A DNA stretch of 64,000 bases from Symsagittifera roscoffensis (lineage: Eukaryota; Xenacoelomorpha; Acoela; Convolutidae): NCBI RefSeq assembly GCF_963678635.1, contig NC_087065.1, positions 39,223,599 through 39,287,598 of the forward strand, read 5' to 3'. A program made the position numbers and the translations under genes. Below, piece after piece: positions 30,918-41,939 of this stretch; the first letter of the stretch is position 1, and each line of letters begins with the position of its first letter. Under the pieces are notes generated by a model. That model searched no databases and was not told the origin of the DNA. It saw only the letters and a program-made list of their open reading frames with translations.

Positions 30918-31360
30918 ATGAGCCACACTCAAAGTGACGAAAGTCCAGATGAAGAAGCAGTTTTTCCCTTTCTTATAGATTCACTCGATGATAGAGGACA
31001 AACACGACAGAAAAATCCAAACAAACAAAAGTACGAAATGAAATCACAGTATTTTCAACATTTCTACACATAATTCGCGAAAATTTTACTAAAGAAGATG
31101 TTTCACAAAACATTAAACATGATTTACAAAAGATTTTAGCTTGGTTTATAATAGATTATTTTACCCACAATTTAGATTTAATTTCACAAGCAAGAAAAAC
31201 TTTCAGACCCCAAAATACCAATGATGACAATGTCCTTTCAGAACAATCAGATTGCGTTTGGGACCCTGACTGGTCTCATCCAGCATTTCTGAATATTCCA
31301 CAAGATATCTCGAGTCAAGCAATAAGTACAATATCTTTCCACAGAGATTATGTAAAGTAA
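30918..31360 (+). pseudogene. ORF268 with 364-bp internal deletion, unit 2
   Basis: ATG 30918 and the first 30 or so codons are kept, then GACAAACACGA joins CAGAAAAATCC; 364 bp present in other copies are missing. The flanks share CGA (3-bp microhomology). 364 is not a multiple of three, so the C-terminal part is out of frame. The deletion accounts for the shorter unit (5659 bp). Confidence 0.9.
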
Positions 31361-31395
31361 TACCATTAACCATTGACGCAACACCATTAAATTAA

Positions 31396-32082
31396 AATAC
31401 ATTTTTACCTGATACACGAAATAACAGCTTAAATTCAACAATCATACAAAATGAAAATCTCAATGGAACAAGAAATCTTACACAACAAGATATTCAAACA
31501 CCATCACACTTCATAAATGAAGAAATCGTCCAAACAACAGCAGCAACTACACAACAAAGTATTTCACCAATACACCCCAATCTGACAACACCAAGGAATA
31601 CAAATACATCACTAACACAGGTAACCTTACAATCAACCGTTAAACCTTCGGTTGCTCCAAAATATTCACATATGGACTATCAAACGTATAGATCAATGAC
31701 AATACCGTCAAAAACACGAAAACCGTTCACAAGAAACTTTTTTGCAGAACACAATTATAATTATGCTCACCAACAAAAAACAAATCAATCCCCCAAAAAA
31801 TACACAAAATCTAAATCACGTATGTTCACATTATTGGAATCACCCAAAAACATCAATCAATTCAGTAAGGCAAACATGGAGGAGAAAGGTTTGCGAGTAA
31901 ACATGAAGAAGACTAAGATTCTAGTCTCCGGTCTTGGCCTTGACCAGTTGCAGAACTCCGGCAAGTACCCCTGCGCAGTGTGTCGCAGAGGAGTACGCTC
32001 AAACTCGATAAGGTGCTCCCAATGTAAATTCTGGGAGACTGTCTGCAGATCCGGAATTTTTCTATCGAAGATGTCATGGTGA
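31396..32082 (+). CDS. Chimeric gag-LINE ORF across the unit 2/3 junction
   Basis: Same in-frame fusion as 25737-26423, open throughout; Met 31672 gives 136 aa. The LINE-derived cysteines are retained. Confidence 0.5.
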   Translation, partial: NTFLPDTRNNSLNSTIIQNENLNGTRNLTQQDIQTPSHFINEEIVQTTAATTQQSISPIHPNLTTPRNTNTSLTQVTLQSTVKPSVAPKYSHMDYQTYRSMTIPSKTRKPFTRNFFAEHNYNYAHQQKTNQSPKKYTKSKSRMFTLLESPKNINQFSKANMEEKGLRVNMKKTKILVSGLGLDQLQNSGKYPCAVCRRGVRSNSIRCSQCKFWETVCRSGIFLSKMSW

Positions 32083-32691
32083 GGCTCGTCCAATCAATGG
32101 AAGGTCTGAAACCCAACTGGACGTGGACGGAACCTTGCTGGATGTCGAAGCCAGCTTCTGTTACCTGGCTGGGAGATATGCTGTGTGCGGGAGGAGGTTG
32201 TGAACGTGCCATCACTGCCAGATGTTGCGCAGCTTGGGGCAAGTTCAGGAGACTTATACCCGTCCTGACAAATAGACACTTGTCACCAAAGATCCGTGGC
32301 AAGATGTTCACTGCCTGAGTCCGTTCGACCAAGCTCCATGGAAGTGAGGCATGGGCACCAAATGAGCCGGGCTTGCAGCTTCTCCGCCGAAATGATTGTG
32401 CAATGATTCACTGGATCTGTGGCACCAAACTGGGGGTAGTTGAGATCACGTCTGTCCACGAACACGACGTCTCAGGTGGTTTGGATACGTGCAACGTGCC
32501 TCGTCATGCATCAACTCCGTCACCAGCATCGAAATCCCTGGCCGCAGAGGTAGAGGGAGACCCAGAAAGACGTGGTCAGAGTATGTGAGTAATGATGTTA
32601 GTGTCTGCAACCTGTCTCGCATCGATCCGCGGGACAGGGAAGGATGGAGAGCAGGAGTTAGACGTTGCCAGGTGTTGCCAACCACCGCAGC
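31869..32691 (+). mobile_element. LINE 3' fragment, unit 3
   Basis: Copy of 20186-21008 with scattered substitutions; left end is the gag junction. Confidence 0.9.
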
Positions 32692-34564
32692 AACTTACAT
32701 ACCAAATTTGGTTATGCAAAAAAACTATAAAAATCAAACTCTTAAACTGTTGTTAAGAAACAGCTGAAAAGTTCAACGGCACACTCATTCTGTTTGCATG
32801 TTTTTCTGGAAAAAGCGTTTTTTTAACCACTAGGAGGAGTGTTTGTTTTTAATCCCAAAATTGTCGACTCGTGAAATAAGGCCGGTAAAATTTTTAACTT
32901 CGCCTAATTGTTTAGCGAAACATAATAAAAAGATGTGTTTTCTTTGATGTTTGTGCTTGTTTGTCATCAACGAATATTCTGATGGTGCGCCGCGGGTCCT
33001 GCTGCGCAAATTATAACAGTCGAAAACAAGGAACTAAGTAAAGGGCAAAAGAAAGGTATTTTGGCTGGACGGTTCAGCTCAGCAGTCCAGCCAAAACCCC
33101 TTTCTTCTGCCCTTTTTATAGTTCATTGATTGTAATATTTCCAGAAGACTGGAATTCAGAAAAAAAAAACTTGTCAGTGGTGAGCAAAAAGACATGCAAA
33201 TAGGAAGGGTCTGTTTAGGTCTCGGGATATGTCCTCATTTAAGTCTGAATTCATTTTCTAGAGACTAGAAGCTAGTCGTTAGGAAAGGATCGATCCATCT
33301 CCAATGTCTAGGTTTTTTCGCCCTGCTCAATATAAGTAATAGCAAAGATGTTCTGGAGATACTGAGACCCAGCTATGGTTCCACTATTTTCTGCAAATAA
33401 CTAATACTTTTACTTATCTCTTGCTTAACTAATGCTTTCACTTATCTCTTGGACTGATTTTCTACCCCGTCACAGACATTTCATAAATCGAGCCATAGCG
33501 AATCCACCCAACTTCTTTTCACTTTTAGCTTTGGCAGTTGAAAATTTACCAAAGGTATTCGAATTCTTGTCCTACAACAAAAAAATGGAGGACAAATAGT
33601 AAGATTGCAACCTTTTTGCCGTACGTTGGAGCAAAAAAACTGAAAGCGTAATTGTTTTACAGGCATTCTCAAACGGTTGTCGGAAACGAAATTTGAAGCT
33701 GCTGAGAAAACTGTTTTTTTTTGGTTGTCGTCTTTTTTTAGTAAGATTTTTATCCGTCAGATCCACAGAAAACACCATTATAAGAGCCTTGACTAGTTAA
33801 GTTTCTGTGGTTCAATTGTGCTTCGCCTTTGCTTTAAAATCGATGAGATTGACGCCCCCGGTTGTGCGTTTGATGGTAAAGCAACCAACCTTCAAAAGTT
33901 TTGGGCTGGATTAGTTTGATCCATTTCATGTAACGTTGCAACACATCTTTTAAAAGAAAAAGATATGATTTTTCAGCTCTATACAAGCTCTGTACAAATT
34001 TGAAATCGCATGTTCCTGAGATGCAAGCTCTTCGTTGATGGGAAAAAAAGTGATTCAACGCTGCCGGTATACACCGTCTGTCTTTCGGCAAAAAAGTATA
34101 CGGCAAAACACTCATGATTGATATAAGCGCCCACCAGCCCGCTTGCTAAATTCAGCAGGTTTTATAAATGAAAAATTGATCTCCCTGCAAGGACATTTTT
34201 TGATGATGATTGCTTTGACCGTCAGGCACTATAATTCGATGCAAGTTTGTACGCAAACGGCAAACGGTCACGTTGGCTAAGTGTGTTTGTACCATCACTC
34301 AACAAGTGCAATAAGTGGTACTCCCCTCCTAAACGTGAGTTAAGGACTACTCGTTTGGGTAGTCAACTGGAATACTCCAAGTGGCCACTACACACTCACT
34401 CAAATCGTTTCCAACATTTACAACAAACATAACGTCGTCTAATCCAGCGTTTTACGAAATTTGTCGGCCTAAAATGTTTACTGGAACCTGATCTAAACTA
34501 CATTTTATTATTGGATAAATTAGATATTTTACCACCGTAAAATATTTAATATTAACCAATCATA
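32692..34564. other. Spacer X with hairpin, unit 3
   Basis: Copy of 21009-22879; hairpin at 33040-33116. No gene recognised. Confidence 0.6.
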
Positions 34565-36139
34565 ATCCATCTAACTAACAGCCCACTTATTTGTAAGTGC
34601 TGAAATTACTTGTAATTTCAGCACCAGAGAGATTTGAATTTGACTTAGAAATTAGTTGCCTCTCCAAGAGAACTTCAGCTGCCGCAATAAACCAGTATAC
34701 TCTAGATCTATTGAGCCTAGCAGAGACTAGTTAAACACCCTGAGACTAGTAGATATAAGAGTAAGATTAGGATCGGTATTAGACTAAGAAGTTGCACGAA
34801 TCTATCCGGCCGAAAATATGATAGCGTGACGAGCAGACGGTGTACCCTATCCGAAATTACTCTATGAGTTAACCACCTTCGGTTATAACTCATCTGGTGC
34901 GACCATAAGTCTCGAATAAGACCTTAATAGCTTAGAATTAACCAAAAAAAGATTAGAAAATAGACAAAACATTTTCAAAATGTTACACGATAATAACTTA
35001 ATTGAAATGTTTCTACGACTCAATAGATCAGAGCCGATATTCCGCACAAAACTAGAACTACCTGGTATTGGAAGAAGACCTCGAACAAGAGACGATATAC
35101 GACTAAGTAGAAACTTACCATTTAGTTTTATGGTTGTACGGCAAAAGCCAACACAAACTTTTATATAAAGAATCTTATTAGCAATGAATTTAGATTTTCA
35201 TTTGCAAACATAAAATTTTGAAGTAACTCTTCATGATCATTTCAGGCGCTAAACAAAATTAATAATGTACAATAACGATTGACAAAAAGATCTCAGATCG
35301 TTTTCCTAATTTCTGCAGTATTATTTAAAACATATTTGAAAAATATTTATTGAAAATAAAAATAAAAATTAGTAGCATGACAATAAATTGTTATTATATA
35401 TAAATCATCTTGTTGTTCCAACTTCATCACCTAACAATAACAGCAATCATAAGCTCACTAACATCATTAAAAGACTAAATCTTTTTTTAAAATAAATTGA
35501 AACCATTTTAAATTTAAATTCCCTTCATTTTAAAAATCAGATCATCGAGGCTTATCCTTGGATCTTTATAAATTTTCTATCTCACTAAATTTAAAATCTG
35601 ATCATCAAGGCCTATCCTTGGATCAAAAAGAACAATTTTGTTCTCCCCCACCCACTTAGCAAGTGTCTAACAACCTCAAACGTCGATTCACTATCCAACC
35701 TTTCCAAAAGACCCAGGACTAATAGAAATTTAAAAAAAAAACTAACCATTCAAATTAAGTTAAACAGTGAAGAACTTCGGTTATTCATCCTTCACTTGAA
35801 CCCTCCTCTTAGCAGACCCAGGATAGATCTTAGACTTAGTAAGTTTAAAATAGTATCTAACGAACTACTTGCGTTCTAATTATACCTGAACCTTGTGGAT
35901 CGATTTACTATTCTCCAACCCTTGAACACAATCACTACCCCTAAGTAAGATTAAGTAAGTTAACACCTTAACTTAGACTAGCCAGGAGAAAGTAAAAAAT
36001 CATTCTTCGGAATCGATATACTTTTCTCTCCAACCCTGAACAAAAAGACCCAGGTTAAGCTAACCAAAAAATCGTAAGGACTAACAGTCTAGGAAATTAA
36101 AATCACTAATAACTTCTTGCATCCCTCATCCTAGACCTT
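34565..36139 (+). other. Gypsy 2 5' region, unit 3
   Basis: Copy of 22880-24453; palindrome at 34597-34624. The leader ORF (34980-35168) is cut to 62 codons by a substitution. Confidence 0.45.
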
Positions 36140-36484
36140 ATGTCATTCAAAAATTTGGGAAATAAACAAACAATAGTTTTACACAATTGTGAAATAGATA
36201 ACAAAAAATACGATCTTGTAATCACTCCACATACACAAACAGTTGGATACATTCGAACAAAACGACAAACAATAAAAAGAAAAATTATAAACAAACAAAG
36301 ACAAATCACACGAAAAAGATTTTCAAAAAATAGAAACGCATTTTCTGAATCAGAAACTAACAGTTTAGACGAACTATACAAATTAAAAGAATCAATAGAT
36401 AAAAATTGTCCCATTCATGATCAATTATATTTTTCCGACTCAGAAACAACTTCAATTTCATCAAAAAGAGGAAAAAAAGAATAA
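36140..36484 (+). CDS. ORF114, unit 3 first copy
   Basis: Intact 114-codon copy, followed 96 bp later by ORF268 and the fullest gag-pol in the window. Confidence 0.5.
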   Translation: MSFKNLGNKQTIVLHNCEIDNKKYDLVITPHTQTVGYIRTKRQTIKRKIINKQRQITRKRFSKNRNAFSESETNSLDELYKLKESIDKNCPIHDQLYFSDSETTSISSKRGKKE

Positions 36485-36580
36485 AAAAGCAATTTAAACA
36501 CAAACCACTACACCTGTATAATTGGAATCAACTAATTAGACACATTGATAGTTATATATTAACAGTCATCAAACGAAAAA

Positions 36581-37387
36581 ATGAGCCACACTCAAAGTGA
36601 CGAAAGTCCAGATGAAGAAGCAGTTTTTCCCTTTCTTATAGATTCACTCGATGATAGAGGACAAACACGATTTTGTAAGAACTTACTCGTAAATTTGTTT
36701 GAACCAGGAATCAGTCCATGCAAAGCAGAATTCCCAGATGTAAAAATCAAAAGACAGATTATTGAACATTATTTGAAAGACATATGTAATCTAACACAAC
36801 AATACGGAATCTACACCATAGAATTTAGAACACCAAATACAGCCCATCGTAAATATGTAATTCAAACAGACGATATTGAATTAGATTTTTCAAAAGTATT
36901 TATAGAATATATCAAAAGCATACAATATCATAATTCACAAAGAGCAAACTCCATATTCACTAACGAAGTTTTTGCAATAATATATAGTTATATATCTATA
37001 TTGGAAAAAACAGAAGTTCAAAGCACTTCACCGACAGAAAAATCCAAACATACAAAAGTACGAAATGAAATCACAGTATTTTCAACATTTCTACACATAA
37101 TTCGCGAAAATTTTACTAAAGAAGATGTTTCACAAAACATTAAACATGATTTACAAAAGAATTTAGCTTGGTTTATAATAGATTATTTTACCCACAATTT
37201 AGATTTAATTTCACAAGCAAGAAAAACTTTCAGACCCCAAAATACCAATGATGACAATGTCCTTTCAGAACAATCAGATTACGTTTGGGACCCTGACTGG
37301 TCTCATCCAGCATTTCTGAATATTCCACAAGATATCTCGAGTCAAGCAATAAGTACAATATCTTTCCACAGAGATTATGTAAAGTAA
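36581..37387 (+). CDS. ORF268, unit 3 first copy
   Basis: Intact 268 codons, almost identical to unit 1 (Ile for Thr near residue 133). Lies directly upstream of the complete gag. Confidence 0.55.
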   Translation: MSHTQSDESPDEEAVFPFLIDSLDDRGQTRFCKNLLVNLFEPGISPCKAEFPDVKIKRQIIEHYLKDICNLTQQYGIYTIEFRTPNTAHRKYVIQTDDIELDFSKVFIEYIKSIQYHNSQRANSIFTNEVFAIIYSYISILEKTEVQSTSPTEKSKHTKVRNEITVFSTFLHIIRENFTKEDVSQNIKHDLQKNLAWFIIDYFTHNLDLISQARKTFRPQNTNDDNVLSEQSDYVWDPDWSHPAFLNIPQDISSQAISTISFHRDYVK

Positions 37388-37422
37388 TACCATTAACCAT
37401 TGACGCAACATCATTAAATTAA

Positions 37423-37908
37423 AATACATTTTTACCTGATACACGAAATAACAGCTTAAATTCAACAATCATACAAAATGAAAATCTCAATGGAACAAGA
37501 AATCTTACACAACAAGATATTCAAACACCATCACACTTCATAAATGAAGAAATCGTCCAAACAACAGCAGCAACTACACAACAAAGTATTTCACCAATAC
37601 ACCCCAATCTGACAACACCAAGGAATACAAATACATCACTAACACAGGTAACCTTACAATCAACCGTTAAACCTTCGGTTGCTCCAAAATATTCACATAT
37701 GGACTATCAAACGTATAGATCAATGACAATACCGTCAAAAACACGAAAACCGTTCACAAGAAACACTTTTGCAGAACACAATTATAATTATGCTCACCAA
37801 CAAAAAACAAATCAATCCCCCAAAAAATACACAAAATTTAAATCACGTATGTTCACATTATTGGAATCACCCAAAAACATTAATCAATTCAGTAAACTTT
37901 CCAGATAA
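37423..37908 (+). pseudogene. Gag, first segment, unit 3
   Basis: Stop-to-stop frame with the Thr/Gln/Asn-rich and basic segment seen in the chimeric ORFs; here it is not joined to the LINE but runs to TAA 37906-37908 after NQFSKLSR. The rest of gag is in the +1 frame from about 37880. The same shift occurs at 57218, so it is either an old lesion or a programmed frameshift; I favour a lesion. Confidence 0.5.
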
Positions 37909-38917
37909 TCCAAAACCTACACAGGATCATAGTGAAAATTACCCATTTTTTCAACAGAATAAAAATAAACAACATACACCTTATAACACAAAATACTTAT
38001 CATCTGATGATGATGATCACTACCAACCAGCTATTTTTGCACCATATACCAAAGAATATCGCACACAGAGATCGCGACAGTCTCAACCATCCCAAAATAT
38101 GAAAATTTACCCACAAAATCCAACAGATATACAAAATCCACAACAAATGCATACACAAAACCCATTTAACACACAATCTTTTCAACCAATACAACCACAA
38201 AACCCAATGTTAATGCATTCTTATCAACCAACTCAAATGCAACATGAAATACCGCTTCCATATTACCTTCAGCAACACGAAATAACAACAAATCAACTTT
38301 CAAAATTTTCACAAAAGCCAAATGCCGCAGAATCACTACAGATGACAATGAATCCATACCTCATGGGTGGATCATCAATAACATCCAATAAACCACTGAT
38401 GGTATTCACAGGAACAGACCCTGAATATTCTGTAGAAGATTATCTAAATGCAGTAACAGCAAATTTAATTTTAAACATAGGACCTGAACCAATTAATACG
38501 CCACTACATCAAAATTGGATATATAGACGCACAGCGTTAATACAAACAACCCTAGATGGCGCAACTCAAAAATGGTTTTCAGTATTACCCATAGAAAAAA
38601 AATCAGACTGGAAAAGATTCACACAAGAATTTTCAAAAATGTTTGATTCTGAAAGAAACAAACAACACCAAAGAGTTTTATGCAACGAAATACGCAGATT
38701 ACCAAATGAAATAATTAAACAATTAGCAGTACGAATCGAAACACTAGTTCGAAAAGCATATTCACTTAATACACATGACTACAAAAACACAAGAATGACA
38801 GAAATTTTAATGATGACCTTAACACCTCAATTAAGGAAAATAGCTATAAAAAAAGAGAGTATCTTTTCCTTCCTCAATTCGAGAACCAGATTTAGATTTT
38901 CGAAAATTAGTAGATAA
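37880..38917 (+). pseudogene. Gag (capsid-like region), element 2 copy 1
   Basis: Begins around FPDNPKPTQ, passes a Gln/Asn/Pro-rich segment with repeated QNP motifs, then a gag core: MVFTGTDPEYSVEDYLNA, WIYRRTALIQTTLDGAT, WFSVLPIEKKSDW, FTQEFSKMF, typical of Ty3/gypsy capsid regions (retrotransposon gag family). A run of seven A at 38847-38853 (six in copy 2) shifts the frame, giving a false end at 38917; the true continuation is the frame at 38940. It would form the particle shell. The Met at 37769 lies in this frame but upstream of the likely coding part. Confidence 0.75.
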
Positions 38918-39446
38918 ACTAGAACAAGCAGAAATCACAATGAAACTCGAACAAACAGAAAATCTAAAACTACAATATGTTAACCGAATTGAAACAAACA
39001 CTACACATATAAATAATGTACAAGAATCAGACACAGACCTGATTGAAAAAATCACTGAAATACTAAATATCTACGAAAAACATCCAAATTTTAAAGGCAA
39101 ATCATCTTTCAAAAAATGGTGTAAATATTGCCGACGATACGGACACAGTATTTCCGAATGTAGACAAAAACATCAAGACAATCAGAATAAACCTCAAAAG
39201 CACAAAGAACCAAATAAATCATTCTACCAATACATGAAAAAATACCAAAATCTACCAAACAAAAATATATATAGTAATAACAATTCAGGAAAACCACTTC
39301 CAAGTAACTCAAATTACACAAGGAATCAATCACCATATAACTCAAATTATAGAGGTAGATCACCCAAACGAGGAAATACACAAAATTTCTCACAAAATAG
39401 ATATAACCGATCGAATAGCCAAAATAACCAAAATAACTATTCATGA
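38918..39446 (+). CDS. Gag nucleocapsid with CCHC zinc knuckle, copy 1
   Basis: Charged helix (KLEQTENLKLQYVNR), then CKYCRRYGHSISEC near 39120, an exact C-x2-C-x4-H-x4-C knuckle that binds RNA. An Asn/Ser/Arg/Tyr-rich tail follows. TGA 39444-39446 ends it, but the same frame stays open afterwards through pol; the TGA is shared with copy 2 at 58752. First Met 38940. CGA to TGA mutation or stop readthrough are both possible. Confidence 0.75.
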
Positions 39447-41939
39447 TCGAATTCCAATACAACAGAATTTTTTTCTGAATCCAGTTCCCAATCAAACCCA
39501 AGGAATAGACACTATTCCAATAATCAATCACGAAACTCATCATACAACAGAAATAGAAACTTTTCACATAATAGAAATAGAAGTTATTCAAACAATCGAA
39601 ATCAGAATTATCCAAACAATAGATCAAGGAATAATGCATATAATAAATCAAATTATCACAGATCAAATGATAATTACCAAAACAGATCACGAAATAATTC
39701 ACAAAATCGAAACTCAAGTTACAAAATTCGATACAGAAATTATTTCCAGTCACCACACAGGAATAATAACCGCTATCCCGATTCTATGCATCGATACAGA
39801 AGTAGCACACCAAAACATCAAAGACACATTAATCAAGTGCAGACAAATGAAGAAACAACTTCAGACCCCCCAGGTATTGATGACACAGGAAGTAACGAAT
39901 TACAACTAAATCATATAAATTGTGAATCGTCAGATACAGAAAGTGATACAGATAATACCATCTGTGTAAATATGATAACAGTCATAAACGACTATGAACC
40001 TATCATATATGAACAACTTTTTACTTCCCATGCAAATGAAAATCAATTGAAACTCCTTCACAATTACTATATTGAACCCATTGATAATACACAAACTACA
40101 CAAGAAGTAAAAGGAATTAACACGGTAATTAAACCCGATAAAAAAGACGAAACACAATGCCCAAGCACAAAACATATTTATCAAAATATACAAAAAGAAC
40201 AACCAAGAGAAAAAATTTGGACAATTCCATTTCTCTTAGAAAGCCCAAGAAACAAAGAGTTTCAACCACCAGATCTTGAAATTGATTTTTTAATTGACTC
40301 AGGAGCAGAATCAAATATAATTAATATTCCCACATGGAACGAAATCAAAACATTGCATCCAAAATTAACACCTCTCGAAACCTCTAATAAATTAGCAACA
40401 TCACAAGGATCAACATTAATAAATTATGGAAAAATTCAATTATTTCTTCTTCCCACGAGAACAATGGAACAAAGCAAAATTTTAAGCAAACCATTTAAAC
40501 AAATGTTTCATATTAATGATATTAAACACAATATCATTGGCATACCATTTATACCTAAATATATACCAACAATCAACATCCTAAATAGTTGGATACATAT
40601 CAAAGATAAATACATTAAAACAAAAAATACAGCCCTAACATTCTTCCAAAGATTAAACAAACAACCACCATTCTTCTCAAAATTTTACCCCATTTACAAT
40701 CAACAACGGAAACACCTGAAACCACTGTCAGGAAATATATATAATTTTGCAATAAAACAAGTTCACCAGTATAACAAAAGTCAAAATAAACAACAACTTT
40801 TCATGTCAGACTTCGAATTTAAACCTATCCACAAGTTTTTCAAAATTACGATCTCATCCATAAAATATTCGAAAAATACGAATTCCGACATCATTTCAAT
40901 ACACGTATGTAATAATACACCATATCAAGTAACATTACCCTTAGGACTTTTAGGATATTGTGAAATAAATGCTACAAATTCACCTATAAATGAAGTAGCC
41001 TACCGCGTTAATAATATACTCCAATTATTAGATATTTGCCAATCAACAATTCTTGACGAAGAATTATCCATAACTAATATCACAAGTAATGAAAAAAGAA
41101 ACACAGATTACTTAACAAAAACACCATATTTTAAACCAAAATTCAATATAACACATTACACGGAAAAACAACAAAAATTTTTAACAATGTTTAATTTTGA
41201 ACATTCACAAATTACACAAAAAGAATTTGATAAATTAGCAAAACAACTGTTAAAAAATTCAACAGTCTACGCAACATCAAAATTTGACGTTGAAAAAATT
41301 AGTTCATCACTAAACCTCCCGTTAAAACCCGACGCAGTTTTCAAAGAACAAAGAGCCAGTAAAGTACCAATTCACTTACATGACAAGGTAAACAGATTAC
41401 TTGACAATTTAGAACAATACGAAATTATCTCACCAGTAAATAAGGAAGAACAACCAAAAGGTAACACTTTTATCAACCCTGTTATCATTCTAGCAAAAGG
41501 TGAATCACTAAAAATAGTTTTAGAAGCTAGATACCTCAATTCACTAATTGACGAATCAAATTGCAATTGGCCTATTGAACCAATACAAATTATCTTGACA
41601 AAGATAAATGGTAAATACTTCACAACCGCAGATATGAATAGTGCATATAACCAAATGCCACTAGATGAACAATCACGACGTTTAACTCAATTTGTTATTG
41701 GAAACCAACAATATGAATTTAATCGCTTATTCTATGGAATATCCATAGGACCAGCAGATTTTTCAACTTTCATGAGTAAAATTTTTAGACCACTAATACT
41801 CAAGAAAAATGCAATCACCTATTTAGACGATGATTTTATGCAATCACAAACCAAAGACGAAATGTTCACAGTTTTAGAACAATATCATAAAATACTTCAG
41901 AACGAAAAGCAGCCCTCGATAAATCACACTTCTTTCTAA
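39447..41939 (+). CDS. Pol: basic repeat linker, aspartic protease, reverse transcriptase, copy 1
   Basis: Open for 831 codons after the TGA; first Met 39786 (717 aa). Order: low-complexity SNNRN/SRNNS repeats (39450-39770); an acidic linker; protease with DSGA at Asp 171 (from Met 39786), the retropepsin catalytic motif, followed by NIIGIPF as the ILG-like element; a long region; RT with KIVLEARYLN, motif A FTTADMNSAYNQMPL, FGISIGPADF as the F-G-x-x-x-x-P-x-x-F-like motif, and YLDD with Asp 681 and 682. The residue after YLDD is Asp where copy 2 has Val. A frameshift near 41906 ends the ORF at TAA 41937-41939. Ty3/gypsy type. Confidence 0.85.
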   Translation, partial: SNSNTTEFFSESSSQSNPRNRHYSNNQSRNSSYNRNRNFSHNRNRSYSNNRNQNYPNNRSRNNAYNKSNYHRSNDNYQNRSRNNSQNRNSSYKIRYRNYFQSPHRNNNRYPDSMHRYRSSTPKHQRHINQVQTNEETTSDPPGIDDTGSNELQLNHINCESSDTESDTDNTICVNMITVINDYEPIIYEQLFTSHANENQLKLLHNYYIEPIDNTQTTQEVKGINTVIKPDKKDETQCPSTKHIYQNIQKEQPREKIWTIPFLLESPRNKEFQPPDLEIDFLIDSGAESNIINIPTWNEIKTLHPKLTPLETSNKLATSQGSTLINYGKIQLFLLPTRTMEQSKILSKPFKQMFHINDIKHNIIGIPFIPKYIPTINILNSWIHIKDKYIKTKNTALTFFQRLNKQPPFFSKFYPIYNQQRKHLKPLSGNIYNFAIKQVHQYNKSQNKQQLFMSDFEFKPIHKFFKITISSIKYSKNTNSDIISIHVCNNTPYQVTLPLGLLGYCEINATNSPINEVAYRVNNILQLLDICQSTILDEELSITNITSNEKRNTDYLTKTPYFKPKFNITHYTEKQQKFLTMFNFEHSQITQKEFDKLAKQLLKNSTVYATSKFDVEKISSSLNLPLKPDAVFKEQRASKVPIHLHDKVNRLLDNLEQYEIISPVNKEEQPKGNTFINPVIILAKGESLKIVLEARYLNSLIDESNCNWPIEPIQIILTKINGKYFTTADMNSAYNQMPLDEQSRRLTQFVIGNQQYEFNRLFYGISIGPADFSTFMSKIFRPLILKKNAITYLDDDFMQSQTKDEMFTVLEQYHKILQNEKQPSINHTSF

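Noticed and set aside
39109-39756. 215-aa minus-strand ORF rich in Tyr, Cys, Phe and Asn (also 58417-59064)
   Set aside because: Antisense shadow of the Asn/Arg/Ser/Tyr-rich nucleocapsid and linker; low-complexity A-rich sense sequence leaves the reverse frame open.
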